A DNA stretch of 64,000 nt. It comes from Variovorax beijingensis (lineage in GTDB: Bacteria > Pseudomonadota > Gammaproteobacteria > Burkholderiales > Burkholderiaceae_C). The first letter of the stretch is position 1. Every line of letters starts with the position of its first letter. Positions 31,660 through 40,949 of the stretch are shown piece after piece. The position numbers and the translations under genes are program-made. The notes beneath the pieces were generated by a model. It was not told where the DNA came from and made no database searches. It saw only the letters and a program-made list of their open reading frames with translations. The stretch spans positions 292,982 to 356,981 of the forward strand of contig NZ_RXFQ01000008.1 of NCBI RefSeq assembly GCF_003951285.1, read 5' to 3'.

Positions 31660-32652
31660 ATGCCCCAAGAAACACCCGAAATCGCCGCCGCCATTGCCCA
31701 GCCGATGCCGCTGGAGCCCGAACTCGACGAAGCCAGGAAGGAACTGGTGGCGCTGATCAACCGCATCACGCGCGGCCGGGACGGCACCGTGGAAACGCCG
31801 GTGGCCGGGCTGCAGGTGTACTGCATCAGCAAGCCCGACGGCCCCAAGCACGCCTTCGCGACCCCGGCGCTCGGGCTGATCGCCCAGGGCTCCAAGCGGA
31901 TCATCGTGGGCGACGACATCTATGTGTACGACCCGATGCACTACCTGGTGACCTCGGTCGACCTGCCGGTGTGCGGACAGGTGCGCCTGACGAGCGACAA
32001 CGAGCCCTACCTGGGCCTGCGGCTGGAACTGGCAATCGACGAGATCGGCAAGCTCATCGGCGACGAGAAGCTGCCCGCGAAGGCCAATGCGCCCGCCTCG
32101 CGCGGCATGTACGTCAACCGCATCGGCATGCCGGTGCTGGAGCCGGTGCTGCGGCTGCTGCGGCTGGTCGAGTCGCCCGAGGACGTGCCGATCATGGCGC
32201 CGCTCATCAAGCGCGAGATCATGTACCGCCTGCTGGTGAACGGGGAGGGCGCGCGGCTGCGGCAGATCGCGCTGCAGGACAGCCACACCCAGCGCATCGC
32301 CAAGGCCATCAGCGCGCTGCGCATCAACTATTCGCAGTCGCTGCGGATCGAGGACATGGCGCGCGCGGTGCACATGAGCGTGTCGTCGTTCCACCATCAC
32401 TTCAAGGCCGTGACGGCCATGAGCCCGCTGCAGTACCAGAAGCAGCTGCGCCTGCAGGAAGCGCGCCGCCAGATGCTGATGGCCGGCGCCGACGTGTCGA
32501 GCGCGGCGCACAGCGTCGGCTACGAGAGCCCGTCGCAGTTCGCGCGCGAGTACAGCCGCATGTTCGGCGCACCGCCGCTGCGCGACAAGCGGCGCTGGCT
32601 CAGCGAAGCCGAGAACGACGCGCTCGGTGCGGGGTCGATGCAGGCCGCCTGA
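31660..32652 (+). CDS. AraC-family transcriptional regulator
   Basis: 330 residues from ATG 31660; an in-frame GTG at 31642 is an alternative. The N-terminal domain (ALGLIAQGSKRIIVGDDIYVYDPMHYLVTSVDLP) is the AraC_N/cupin ligand-binding type (PF06719-like). The C-terminal two helix-turn-helix units span about 215-315, with MSVSSFHHHFKAVTAMSPLQYQKQ and SAAHSVGYESPSQFAREYSRMFG. It probably activates the divergent aldo/keto reductase gene in response to a small molecule; this is inferred from position. Confidence 0.92.
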   Translation: MPQETPEIAAAIAQPMPLEPELDEARKELVALINRITRGRDGTVETPVAGLQVYCISKPDGPKHAFATPALGLIAQGSKRIIVGDDIYVYDPMHYLVTSVDLPVCGQVRLTSDNEPYLGLRLELAIDEIGKLIGDEKLPAKANAPASRGMYVNRIGMPVLEPVLRLLRLVESPEDVPIMAPLIKREIMYRLLVNGEGARLRQIALQDSHTQRIAKAISALRINYSQSLRIEDMARAVHMSVSSFHHHFKAVTAMSPLQYQKQLRLQEARRQMLMAGADVSSAAHSVGYESPSQFAREYSRMFGAPPLRDKRRWLSEAENDALGAGSMQAA

Positions 32653-32670
32653 AGCAAGCGCGCCGCGCGG

Positions 32671-33114
32671 TCAGCGCAGCACCAGCACCGGCAGGCTGGA
32701 GTGCGTCAGCACGTGCTGCGTCTCGCTGCCCAGCAGCAGCCGCTTGATGCCCTTGCGGCCGTGCGAGGCCATGACGATCAGGTCGCACTTGTGCTTCTTC
32801 GCGGCGGCGACGATCGATTCGGCCACCAGGTCCGAATTTGCAATGGCCGTCTTCAACGGCACGCCGCTGGCCGCCGCGCGCGCTGCCACGGCGTCGAGCA
32901 TGCCCTGCGCCTTGTCGTCCCACTGCTTTTCGACCCGGGCGATGTCCTCGGGCGAGAAGGACATCGCGCCGTCGAAGTAGCTCTTGGGGTAGCGCGGCAC
33001 CACGGTGAGCGCCACGAGGTCGGCGTCGTGCCGGCTCGCGAGGGCGATCGCGCTCGTGACCGCCTTCTTCGAAAGCGTGGAGCCGTCAGTAGCCACGAGA
33101 ATGCGCTTGTACAT
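32671..33114 (-). CDS. Universal stress protein (UspA family)
   Basis: 147 residues from ATG 33114 with GGAGA upstream. MYKRILVATDGSTLSKKAV and the ATP-binding loop ASHGRKGIKRLLLGSE are typical UspA features. The promoter shows a perfect FNR box at 33173-33186 and a TATGCT hexamer at 33145-33150 on its strand. The centre-to-centre distance is exactly 32 bases, the spacing of class II FNR promoters. An anaerobic or microaerobic stress role is therefore well supported by sequence. Confidence 0.93.
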   Translation of the reverse strand: MYKRILVATDGSTLSKKAVTSAIALASRHDADLVALTVVPRYPKSYFDGAMSFSPEDIARVEKQWDDKAQGMLDAVAARAAASGVPLKTAIANSDLVAESIVAAAKKHKCDLIVMASHGRKGIKRLLLGSETQHVLTHSSLPVLVLR

Positions 33115-33172
33115 GGTTTTCTCTCCGGGAAAGTGTGTGCCGCGAGCATAGGCAGGCGGCCACCCGCGCCCC

Positions 33173-33186
33173 TTGATGCAGATCAA
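33173..33186. promoter_or_regulatory. FNR/ANR box between usp and ccoI
   Basis: TTGATGCAGATCAA is a perfect TTGAT-N4-ATCAA. Positioned for class II activation of the usp gene on the minus strand (see TATGCT at 33145-33150). It may also act on ccoI, whose ATG is 35 bases away on the other side. Confidence 0.88.
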
Positions 33187-33220
33187 ATGCGCGCGCCTCG
33201 CGGACGCTTAGCCTTGCCCG

Positions 33221-35557
33221 ATGCAAGCCGCGCTCGCCTCTTTCTCCCCGGCCGCCGCGCTCCCACGGGCACCCCGTGAAGCGTGGCAGGTGCTCGACGA
33301 TCCCGCCGAATGGCCCGCGTTCGGCCATGCGCTCGATGGCGGCGATGCCGGCACGGGGCGCTGGGAATCGCAGGTGGCGGTAGAAGGCATGCACTGCGCG
33401 GGCTGCGGCCTCGCCGTGGAGGCGGCGCTGCTGCGCGTGGCGGGCGTGCTCCAGGTGCAGGTGAACGCCGCGAGCCAGCGCGCGCGTGTAGTGTGGTCCG
33501 CCGCGCAGACGCGGCCTTCGCGCTGGTTCGAGGCTTCCGAGGCTGCCGGCTACCGGCTGGTGCCCGCCGCCGACAGCTCCGCACGCGAGCGCCGTTCGCG
33601 CGAGCTGCGGCTCGCGCTCTGGCGCTGGCTGGTGTCGGGCTTCTGCATGATGCAGGTGATGATGTATGCCTATCCGGCCTACATCGCGCAGCCCGGAGAA
33701 ATGACGCCGGACGCCGCCCAGCTGCTTCGCTGGGCCTCCTGGGTGCTGACGCTGCCGGTGCTGTTCTTCTCCTGCGGGCCGTTCTTTCGCAGCGCGTGGC
33801 GCGATCTTCGCCATGCACGCATCGGCATGGACGTGCCGGTCGCCTTCGGCATCGCCATTGCGTTCGCGGTCAGCACCGCGGCCACCTTCGACAGCGCGGG
33901 CGCGCTGGGCCACGAGGTCTATTTCGACTCGCTGACCATGTTCGTCTTCTTCCTGCTCACGGGCCGCTGGCTCGAGGCACGGCTGCGCGACCGCACGGCC
34001 GGCTCGCTCGAGGCCGTGATGAACCGCCTGCCCGACGGCGTCGAGCGGCTCGGAGCCGATGGCAGTTGGCAGCGCGTGGCGGTGCGGCGCCTGGCCGTGG
34101 GCGACGTCGTGCGGGTGCGCCCGGGCGAGGCCTTTCCGGCCGACGGCGTGCTGATCGACGGCGGCACCAGCACCGACGAGGCGCTGCTGACCGGCGAATC
34201 CCGCCCCGTGGCGCGGGCGCGCGGCGAGCGCGTGCTGGCGGGCAGCCACAACCTGTCGGCGACCGTGCAGGTACGCATCGAATCGGTGGGCGAGGGCACG
34301 CGCTTCGCGCAGATCGTGCGGCTGATGGAAAGCGCCGCGCTCAGCAAGCCGCGCCTGGCCCAGCTGGCCGACCGCATCGCGCGGCCGTTTCTCGTGCTGG
34401 TGCTGGTGTCGGCTGCCGGCGCCGCGGCCTTCTGGTGGCATGCCGACTCGGGCCGCGCGCTGATGGTGGCGGTGGCGGTGCTGATCGTGACCTGCCCGTG
34501 CGCGCTCTCGCTCGCAACGCCAGCCGCGATGCTTGCGAGCGCGGGCGCACTGGCGCGCGGCGGCGTGCTGACGTCCAACCTGCAGGCGCTGGAGGCGCTG
34601 GCCTCGGTCGATACGGTGATCTTCGACAAGACGGGCACGCTGACCGGCGACACGCCGCGCCTCGAACGCGTGTACTGCCGCCAGGGTTTGCGCCCGGGCG
34701 ATGCGCTCGAGATCGGCGCCGCGCTCGGCGCGCACTCGCTGCATCCGGGCGCGCGTGCGCTGGTGAATGCGTGGAATGCGCAGTTCCGCTCGCCACCCGC
34801 CTGGGAGGTGACGCAGCCGTCCGAACTGGCCGGCCTCGGGCTCGAAGGCCTGCTGCGCCGGAGCGCCGCCGGCGATGGCCCGGCGCGGCGCGTGCGGCTG
34901 GGCTCGGCGAGCCATTGCAGCGTGGCGCCGCTGCAGGTCGAGGCGCCGCAGGTGCACCTGAGCGACGAGCAGGGCTGGATCGCGAGCTTCGTGCTGGCCG
35001 AGGAGCTGCGCCCGGACGCCGCCGCCGCCGTGGCGGCCCTGCAGGCCGAAGGAGTCACGGTGCGCCTGCTGTCGGGCGACCGCGACAGCGCCGCGCGGGA
35101 GATCGCCGCGCGCGCCGGCATCGAATTCGCCCAGGGCAGCTGCACGCCCGAAGACAAGCTCGAGGTCCTGTGGCGCCTGCAGGCGGAGGGCCGTCAGGTG
35201 GCGATGGTGGGCGACGGCCTGAACGACGGGCCTTCGCTGGCGCGCGCGAACGCGTCCTTCGCCTTCGGAAGCGCCGTGCCGCTGTCGCGCGCACGGGCCG
35301 ATTTCGTGGTGCCGGGCGATGCGCTCGCGGCCATTCCGCGCACCATCGCGCAGGCGCGGCGAACGCTGCGCGTGGTGCGGCAGAACCTTGCATGGGCGGC
35401 CGGCTACAACGCGCTGTGCGTGCCGCTGGCCGTCGCGGGCTGGCTGCCCGCCTGGCTGGCCGGGCTGGGCATGGCCGCGAGTTCGCTGGTGGTGGTGCTC
35501 AACGCGGCGCGGCTCGCGGCTTCGCATGGCGGGGCAGACGGCAAGGCGGTGCGCTGA
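33221..35557 (+). CDS. ccoI: Copper-transporting P-type ATPase for cbb3 oxidase assembly
   Basis: 778 residues. The N-terminal HMA domain holds GMHCAGC near 56-62; the membrane CPC motif is at 425-427 ([14 protein letters not shown]), the phosphorylated Asp469 is in [10 protein letters not shown], and [11 protein letters not shown] is in the ATP-binding domain. CcoI/FixI moves copper across the inner membrane for maturation of the CuB centre of cbb3 oxidase. ccoS overlaps its stop. No Shine-Dalgarno is seen; if transcription starts at the spacing set by the FNR box, the mRNA would be almost leaderless. Confidence 0.95.
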   Translation: MQAALASFSPAAALPRAPREAWQVLDDPAEWPAFGHALDGGDAGTGRWESQVAVEGMHCAGCGLAVEAALLRVAGVLQVQVNAASQRARVVWSAAQTRPSRWFEASEAAGYRLVPAADSSARERRSRELRLALWRWLVSGFCMMQVMMYAYPAYIAQPGEMTPDAAQLLRWASWVLTLPVLFFSCGPFFRSAWRDLRHARIGMDVPVAFGIAIAFAVSTAATFDSAGALGHEVYFDSLTMFVFFLLTGRWLEARLRDRTAGSLEAVMNRLPDGVERLGADGSWQRVAVRRLAVGDVVRVRPGEAFPADGVLIDGGTSTDEALLTGESRPVARARGERVLAGSHNLSATVQVRIESVGEGTRFAQIVRLMESAALSKPRLAQLADRIARPFLVLVLVSAAGAAAFWWHADSGRALMVAVAVLIVTCPCALSLATPAAMLASAGALARGGVLTSNLQALEALASVDTVIFDKTGTLTGDTPRLERVYCRQGLRPGDALEIGAALGAHSLHPGARALVNAWNAQFRSPPAWEVTQPSELAGLGLEGLLRRSAAGDGPARRVRLGSASHCSVAPLQVEAPQVHLSDEQGWIASFVLAEELRPDAAAAVAALQAEGVTVRLLSGDRDSAAREIAARAGIEFAQGSCTPEDKLEVLWRLQAEGRQVAMVGDGLNDGPSLARANASFAFGSAVPLSRARADFVVPGDALAAIPRTIAQARRTLRVVRQNLAWAAGYNALCVPLAVAGWLPAWLAGLGMAASSLVVVLNAARLAASHGGADGKAVR

Positions 35558-35694
35558 TGGACGTCCTCTTCCTGTTGATTCCGCTGTCGGTCGTGCTCGT
35601 GCTCGCCATCCTCGGCGGGCTGTGCTGGGCCATCGAGCGCGGCCAGTTCGACGACATCGAGATCGAGGGCGACCGCATCCTGCGCGGCGATTGA
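35557..35694 (+). CDS. ccoS: cbb3 oxidase assembly protein CcoS
   Basis: 45 residues: one membrane segment ([22 protein letters not shown]) then the acidic [15 protein letters not shown], the hallmark of CcoS/FixS. It is required for cofactor insertion in cbb3 oxidases. The start overlaps the ccoI stop (TGATG) and its stop lies within the FNR box that controls ccoN. Confidence 0.95.
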   Translation: MDVLFLLIPLSVVLVLAILGGLCWAIERGQFDDIEIEGDRILRGD

Positions 35695-35704
35695 TCTGCA
35701 TCAA
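35691..35704. promoter_or_regulatory. FNR/ANR box of the ccoNOQP operon
   Basis: TTGATCTGCATCAA is a perfect FNR box, and its first bases include the ccoS stop codon. A GACACT hexamer follows at 35727-35732, centred 32 bases from the box centre. ccoN starts at 35760. Confidence 0.9.
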
Positions 35705-35759
35705 ATCCTCGGGAAGAGGGCGCGGGGACACTGCCCGCAGTCCATCAAGAGGCAGCACG

Positions 35760-37199
35760 ATGCAAGAACCCAATCCTCCCGCAGCGATCTACGACGACAC
35801 CGCCGTACGGCAGTTCGCCCTCATGTCCGTGGTCTGGGGCGTGGTCGGCATGCTCGTCGGCGTGATCATCGCCACCGAGCTCACCTGGCCCGAATTCAGC
35901 CTCGGCATCCCGTGGCTCAGCTACGGCCGCCTGCGGCCGCTGCACACCAACGCGGTGATCTTCGCGTTCGGCGGCTGCGCGCTCATGGCCACCAGCTTCC
36001 ACGTGGTGCAGCGCACCTGCCAGGTCCGGCTGTTCGCGCCGGCGCTCGCGTCGTTCGTGTTCTGGGGCTGGCAGGCCGTGATCGTGGCCGCCGCCATCAG
36101 CCTGCCGCTGGGCTACACCACGGGCAAGGAATACGCCGAGCTCGAATGGCCCATCGACATCCTGATCGCGGTGGTGTGGGTGGCCTATGCGGTGGTGTTC
36201 TTCGGCACCATCGGCATCCGCAAGGTGCGCCACATCTACGTGGCCAACTGGTTCTACGGCGCCTTCATCATCGCGGTGGCGCTGCTGCACATCGTCAACA
36301 GCGCCGAGATTCCGGCGGGCTGGATGAAGAGCTACTCGGCCTATGCCGGCGTACAGGACGCCATGGTGCAGTGGTGGTACGGCCACAACGCGGTGGGCTT
36401 CTTCCTCACCGCGGGCTTCCTCGGGATGATGTACTACTACATCCCCAAGCAGGCCGGCCGGCCGGTGTATTCGTACCGGCTCTCGATCGTCCACTTCTGG
36501 GCGCTGATCTTCACCTACATGTGGGCCGGCCCGCACCACCTGCACTACACGGCGCTGCCGGACTGGACGCAGTCGCTGGGCATGGTGTTCTCACTGATCC
36601 TGCTCGCGCCGAGCTGGGGCGGAATGATCAACGGCGTGATGACGCTCTCGGGCGCCTGGTACAAGCTGCGCACGGACCCGATCCTGCGCTTCCTGATCGT
36701 GGCGCTGTCGTTCTACGGCATGTCGACCTTCGAGGGCCCGATGATGTCGATCAAGACGGTCAATGCCCTGAGCCACTACACCGACTGGACCGTCGGCCAC
36801 GTGCACTCCGGCGCGCTGGGCTGGGTGGGCTTCATCACGATGGGCTCGCTGTACTACCTGATTCCGCGGATGTACGGCCGCACTGCCATGTTCAGCGCGA
36901 AGGCCATCGAGGCGCACTTCTGGATGGCCACCATCGGCATCGTGCTGTACATCGCCGCCATGTGGATCGCCGGCGTGATGCAGGGCCTGATGTGGCGCGC
37001 CATCAACCCCGACGGCACGCTCACCTACACCTTCGTGGAGAGCGTGAAGGCCACCTTCCCGTTCTACGTGGTGCGGCTGGCCGGCGGCCTGCTGTATCTG
37101 GCCGGAATGCTGGTGATGGCGTGGAACGTGTGGATGACCGTCATCTCCGGCCGCTCCGCGCAGGCGTCCATCCCGGCCGTCGCCATTGCCCACGCCTGA
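35760..37199 (+). CDS. ccoN: Cytochrome c oxidase cbb3 subunit I
   Basis: 479 residues starting [19 protein letters not shown]. About 12 membrane segments, with heme/CuB ligand histidines in [50 protein letters not shown] and [11 protein letters not shown]. It is the catalytic subunit of the high-affinity oxidase used at low oxygen. First gene of ccoN-O-Q-P-G-H under the FNR box. Confidence 0.97.
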   Translation: MQEPNPPAAIYDDTAVRQFALMSVVWGVVGMLVGVIIATELTWPEFSLGIPWLSYGRLRPLHTNAVIFAFGGCALMATSFHVVQRTCQVRLFAPALASFVFWGWQAVIVAAAISLPLGYTTGKEYAELEWPIDILIAVVWVAYAVVFFGTIGIRKVRHIYVANWFYGAFIIAVALLHIVNSAEIPAGWMKSYSAYAGVQDAMVQWWYGHNAVGFFLTAGFLGMMYYYIPKQAGRPVYSYRLSIVHFWALIFTYMWAGPHHLHYTALPDWTQSLGMVFSLILLAPSWGGMINGVMTLSGAWYKLRTDPILRFLIVALSFYGMSTFEGPMMSIKTVNALSHYTDWTVGHVHSGALGWVGFITMGSLYYLIPRMYGRTAMFSAKAIEAHFWMATIGIVLYIAAMWIAGVMQGLMWRAINPDGTLTYTFVESVKATFPFYVVRLAGGLLYLAGMLVMAWNVWMTVISGRSAQASIPAVAIAHA

Positions 37200-37208
37200 G
37201 GAAGCGCC

Positions 37209-37838
37209 ATGACGAAGAAGACCCCCTCCAACAGCGGCTTCACCCATGAGAAGGTGGAGACCAACAACCTGCTGATGATCGTGCTGATTCTTGTAGTGGT
37301 CGCCATCGGCGGCCTGGTCGAGATCGTGCCGCTGTTCTTCCAGAAGTCGACCACCGAGCCGATCCAGGGCCTGAAGCCGCACACGGCGCTGCAACTGGCC
37401 GGCCGCGACGTCTATCTGCGCGAGGGTTGCTACAACTGTCACTCGCAGATGATCCGCCCGTTCCGCTCGGAGACGCTGCGCTATGGCCACTACTCGGTGG
37501 CGGGCGAGTTCGTCTACGACCATCCGTTCCAGTGGGGCAGCAAGCGCACCGGCCCCGACCTGCATCGCGTGGGCGGCAAATACAGCGACGAGTGGCAGCG
37601 CATCCACCTGAACAACCCGCGCGACCTGGTGCCCGAATCGAACATGCCGGCCTATGCCTGGCTCGACAAGAACCTGGTCGAGGCCGACGCCATTCCGCGC
37701 CGCATGCGCGCGCTGCGCAAGGTCGGCGTGCCGTACACGGACGAGGACATCGCCCGTGCCGCGGAAGAGGTGCGCGGCAAGACCGAGATGGACGCCACCG
37801 TGGCGTACCTGCAATCGCTGGGCCTCGCGCTCAAGTAG
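37209..37838 (+). CDS. ccoO: Cytochrome c oxidase cbb3 subunit II (mono-heme)
   Basis: 209 residues. An N-terminal anchor ([20 protein letters not shown]) is followed by the periplasmic heme site C74-Y-N-C77-H78 ([16 protein letters not shown]). The conserved [21 protein letters not shown] follows. It passes electrons to CcoN. It begins 10 bases after ccoN with the expected Shine-Dalgarno (GAGGAAG). Confidence 0.97.
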   Translation: MTKKTPSNSGFTHEKVETNNLLMIVLILVVVAIGGLVEIVPLFFQKSTTEPIQGLKPHTALQLAGRDVYLREGCYNCHSQMIRPFRSETLRYGHYSVAGEFVYDHPFQWGSKRTGPDLHRVGGKYSDEWQRIHLNNPRDLVPESNMPAYAWLDKNLVEADAIPRRMRALRKVGVPYTDEDIARAAEEVRGKTEMDATVAYLQSLGLALK

Positions 37839-37851
37839 GTAGCACCGAACC

Positions 37852-37992
37852 ATGATCGACATCACCACCTTGCGCGTTGCCGCCACCGTTTCCTGCTTTG
37901 TGCTTTTCCTCGGCATCGTGGCCTGGGCCTATGCCCGCCGCAACGCATCGCGCTTCGAGGAAGCGGCGCACCTGCCGTTCGAGCAGGACTGA
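37852..37992 (+). CDS. ccoQ: cbb3 oxidase small subunit CcoQ
   Basis: 46 residues: MIDITTLRVAATVSCFVLFLGIVAWAYARRN then an acidic end (FEEAAHLPFEQD). A single membrane helix of the CcoQ/FixQ type that stabilises the complex. Between ccoO and ccoP, as in other proteobacteria. Confidence 0.92.
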   Translation: MIDITTLRVAATVSCFVLFLGIVAWAYARRNASRFEEAAHLPFEQD

Positions 37993-38010
37993 AGAAGAAA
38001 GAGGCCCACG

Positions 38011-38922
38011 ATGAGCGATTTCGTCAACAACTTCTGGTCCAACTACATTGCCGCCGGCACGGTGCTGAGCATCCTCGGATGCATGCTGCTGCTGTGGCTC
38101 ACGGCCCGCAAGCGCGTGCCCTCCGATGCCGACAACACCACCGGCCACGTCTGGGACGAGGACCTGCGCGAGGCCAACAATCCGCTGCCCATGTGGTGGA
38201 TCGGCCTTTTCGTGCTGACCATCTTCTTCGCGGTGGGCTACCTGGTGGTCTTTCCCGGCCTGGGCAGCTTCAGCGGCCAGGCGAACTGGAGCACCCGGAG
38301 CGAGTACGACGAGGACGTGGCCAAGGCCACCGCGGCACTGGCGCCCGTCTACGCGAGCTACGCCGGCATGACGATGGAGGACATCGCGCGCGAGCCCAAG
38401 GCCATGGCCATCGGCGAGCGCCTGTTCATGAACAACTGCTCCCAGTGCCACGGCTCCGACGCGCGCGGCAGCAAGGGCTTTCCCAACCTGACCGACAAGG
38501 ACTGGCTGCACGGCGGCACGCCCGAGAAGATCGCCGAGTCCATCACCAAGGGCCGCATCGGCACGATGCCGCCGATGGCGGCGGCGGTGGGCACGCAGGA
38601 CGACGTGAAGAACCTGGCGAACTATGTGCTGAGCCTCTCGGGCGCACCGCACGACTCGGTGCGCGCCGGCCTCGGCAAGTCGAAGTTCACGGTGTGCGCC
38701 GCCTGCCACGGCATCGGCGGTGTCGGCAATCAGGCCGTGGGCGCGCCCAACCTGAGCGACAAGATCTGGCTGCACGGCTACGGCGAAGCGGCCATCGTGC
38801 AGATCGTCAACGCCGGCAGGCACAGCGCGATGCCCGCACAGGAAGGCCGCCTCACCGAGGCGCAGATCAAGCTGCTCGCGTCCTATGTGTGGGGGCTTTC
38901 CAATCCCGCGACGGGGCCCTGA
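38011..38922 (+). CDS. ccoP: Cytochrome c oxidase cbb3 subunit III (di-heme)
   Basis: 303 residues. Two membrane segments in the N-terminal 90 residues, then two c-type heme sites: C143-S-Q-C146-H147 (NNCSQCHGSDARG) and C229-A-A-C232-H233 (TVCAACHGIGGVG). Periplasmic electron entry subunit of the oxidase. Confidence 0.97.
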   Translation: MSDFVNNFWSNYIAAGTVLSILGCMLLLWLTARKRVPSDADNTTGHVWDEDLREANNPLPMWWIGLFVLTIFFAVGYLVVFPGLGSFSGQANWSTRSEYDEDVAKATAALAPVYASYAGMTMEDIAREPKAMAIGERLFMNNCSQCHGSDARGSKGFPNLTDKDWLHGGTPEKIAESITKGRIGTMPPMAAAVGTQDDVKNLANYVLSLSGAPHDSVRAGLGKSKFTVCAACHGIGGVGNQAVGAPNLSDKIWLHGYGEAAIVQIVNAGRHSAMPAQEGRLTEAQIKLLASYVWGLSNPATGP

Positions 38923-38940
38923 CGCCGCCAGATCATCGCC

Positions 38941-40398
38941 ATGGACCCATCCGCTCCCGTTTCCGCATCGGCCCCGGCCGTCCCCGGTGCGCGCAAGATC
39001 ATTCCCATCGCTGCGGCCGAGAGCGAGTCGGTGGGCCTGTACGAGGCCTCGAAGAAGATCTATCCGCGCACCGTGCGCGGCATGTTCGCGCGCTGGCGCT
39101 GGGCCATGGTCTTCCTGACCCAGCTGGTGTTCTACGGCCTGCCGTGGGCCGAGTGGGGCGAGCGGCAGCTGGTGCTGTTCGACCTGGCCGCGCGCCGCTT
39201 CTACGTCTTCGGCCTGGTGCTGTATCCGCAGGACCTGATCTACCTCTCGGGGCTGCTGGTGGTCAGCGCGCTGGCGCTCTTTCTCTTCACCGCCGTGGCC
39301 GGGCGGCTGTGGTGCGGCTACGCCTGCCCGCAGACCGTCTACACCGAGATCTTCATGTGGGTGGAGCACCGGATCGAGGGCAACCGCACCGCGCGCATGC
39401 GGCTGGACGCGGAATCGATGTCGCTCGAGAAGCTGGTGAAGAAGTGGTTCAAGCACCTGGTGTGGATCGGCATCGCCATGTGGACCGGCTTCACCTTCGT
39501 GGGCTATTTCACGCCCATCCGGGAGCTGGGCATGGCATTTCTGCAGACCCGGATGGGCTCGTGGGAAGTGTTCTGGGTCTTCTTCTACGGCTTTGCGACC
39601 TATGGCAACGCGGGCTTCATGCGCGAGCAGGTGTGCAAGTACATGTGCCCGTATGCGCGCTTCCAGAGCGCCATGTTCGACCGCGACACGCTCATCGTCA
39701 GCTACGACCCGAAGCGCGGCGAGCCGCGCGCGCCCAGGCGCAAGGGCGTCGATCCGCGCAGCATGGCGCTGGGCGACTGCATCGACTGCGGGCTGTGCGT
39801 GCAGGTGTGCCCGACCGGCATCGACATCCGCAAGGGGCTGCAGTACGAGTGCATCGGCTGCGGCCTGTGCGTGGACGCCTGCGACACGGTGATGCAGAAG
39901 ATGGCCTATGCGCCGCGGCTGATCCGCTACGACACGCAGAACGGCATGGAGGCCGGATGGTCGCGCCGCCAGCTGGTGCGCCGCGTGCTGCGTCCGCGCG
40001 TGCTGGTCTACAGCGCCATCCTGTCGCTGCTGGTCATCGGGCTGCTCGCGAGCCTCGTCGCACGCACGCCGCTGAAGGTGGACGTGGTGCGCGACCGCGC
40101 GTCGCTCGCCCGCATCGTCGAGGACGGCCGGCTCGAGAACGTCTACCGGCTCCAGATCATGAACGCCACCGAGGAGGCGCGCGACTACCGCATTGCCGCC
40201 CACGGCATCGAGGGGCTGCGCGTCTCGCCGGGCGAGCCGGTCGCGATCGGTCCGGCCCAGTCGCGGTGGGTCGCCGTGCGGTTGCAGGTGCCCTACGGCG
40301 CCGTGCCCGCCGGTTCGCACACGGTGCATTTCGACATCCGGGACGAACGCAGCGGTATTCAGGTGTCGGAGAAAGCGGCCTTCCTGGTGCCGCGCTGA
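38941..40398 (+). CDS. ccoG: cbb3 oxidase accessory iron-sulfur protein
   Basis: 485 residues. Several membrane helices, an early WCGYACPQTVYTE motif, and two 4Fe-4S clusters (CIDCGLCVQVCPTG and CIGCGLCVDACDT) near 280-320, then a periplasmic C-terminal Ig-like domain. CcoG/RdxA/FixG participates in copper reduction for oxidase assembly. Confidence 0.95.
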   Translation: MDPSAPVSASAPAVPGARKIIPIAAAESESVGLYEASKKIYPRTVRGMFARWRWAMVFLTQLVFYGLPWAEWGERQLVLFDLAARRFYVFGLVLYPQDLIYLSGLLVVSALALFLFTAVAGRLWCGYACPQTVYTEIFMWVEHRIEGNRTARMRLDAESMSLEKLVKKWFKHLVWIGIAMWTGFTFVGYFTPIRELGMAFLQTRMGSWEVFWVFFYGFATYGNAGFMREQVCKYMCPYARFQSAMFDRDTLIVSYDPKRGEPRAPRRKGVDPRSMALGDCIDCGLCVQVCPTGIDIRKGLQYECIGCGLCVDACDTVMQKMAYAPRLIRYDTQNGMEAGWSRRQLVRRVLRPRVLVYSAILSLLVIGLLASLVARTPLKVDVVRDRASLARIVEDGRLENVYRLQIMNATEEARDYRIAAHGIEGLRVSPGEPVAIGPAQSRWVAVRLQVPYGAVPAGSHTVHFDIRDERSGIQVSEKAAFLVPR

Positions 40399-40408
40399 AG
40401 GAGACGAT

Positions 40409-40675
40409 ATGAACACAACGACGAACGAACTGCCGGCGCGGGAGGATCCATGGTGGCGCCATCCGCTGCTCTGGATGGTGATTGCCGGTCCGGCGCTGGT
40501 GGTGGTCGCGAGCTTCGTGACCTTCTGGTATGCCTGGGGCAGCCCCGATCCGCTGGTGTCGGAAGACTATTACCGCCGCGGCGTCGAAATCAACAAGACC
40601 CTGGCGGACAAGAAACTGATGCCCGCCGTCAAGGGCAGGAACCATGCTGCGACGCCGGCCGAGGCCGTGCGATGA
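40409..40675 (+). CDS. ccoH: FixH/CcoH family protein
   Basis: 88 residues with a membrane segment (LLWMVIAGPALVVVASFVTFWYAW) followed by LVSEDYYRRGVEINKTLA, the conserved FixH block. Length is shorter than the usual 150-170 residues, so the periplasmic domain is reduced. Required in other species for stable cbb3 assembly. Ten bases after ccoG. Confidence 0.85.
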   Translation: MNTTTNELPAREDPWWRHPLLWMVIAGPALVVVASFVTFWYAWGSPDPLVSEDYYRRGVEINKTLADKKLMPAVKGRNHAATPAEAVR

Positions 40676-40697
40676 GCGCCGCGCCAAGGGTGCACCC

Positions 40698-40949
40698 ATG
40701 AGCCCGTCGCGCCAGCTGATCGGCATCCTCTGGCCCGCGTTCCTGCTGGCCTGCGCCATGGAGCTGCTGGTGTTCGCGCTGGTCGATCCGTCCGACCTGC
40801 ACTGGGGCGGCGAGGCGCTGCGGATGTCGCGCCAGGGCGTCTACACCGTGGCCTTCTTCCTTTTCTGGGGCATGGCGGCGGCCTCGAGCGCATTCACCGC
40901 GCTGCTGGCCATGCCGCCGTCCCGCGAACCTCCCGAGCATCCGCAATGA
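40698..40949 (+). CDS. Small two-helix membrane protein in the cco operon
   Basis: 83 residues from ATG 40698: two hydrophobic segments (LIGILWPAFLLACAMELLVFALV and VYTVAFFLFWGMAAASSAFTALL) joined by SDLHWGGEALRMSRQG. It sits between ccoH and hemN and its stop overlaps the hemN ATG (ATGA), so it is certainly expressed with them. Conserved small membrane protein of unknown function; a copper or oxidase assembly role is likely from position only. Confidence 0.82.
   Translation: MSPSRQLIGILWPAFLLACAMELLVFALVDPSDLHWGGEALRMSRQGVYTVAFFLFWGMAAASSAFTALLAMPPSREPPEHPQ

Noticed and set aside
33086..35773. Minus-strand open frame of 895 codons opposite ccoI
   Set aside because: No recognisable domain; the opposite strand encodes a complete P-type ATPase.
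37831..40416. Minus-strand open frame of 861 codons opposite ccoP/ccoG
   Set aside because: Overlaps conserved oxidase genes and has no family features.
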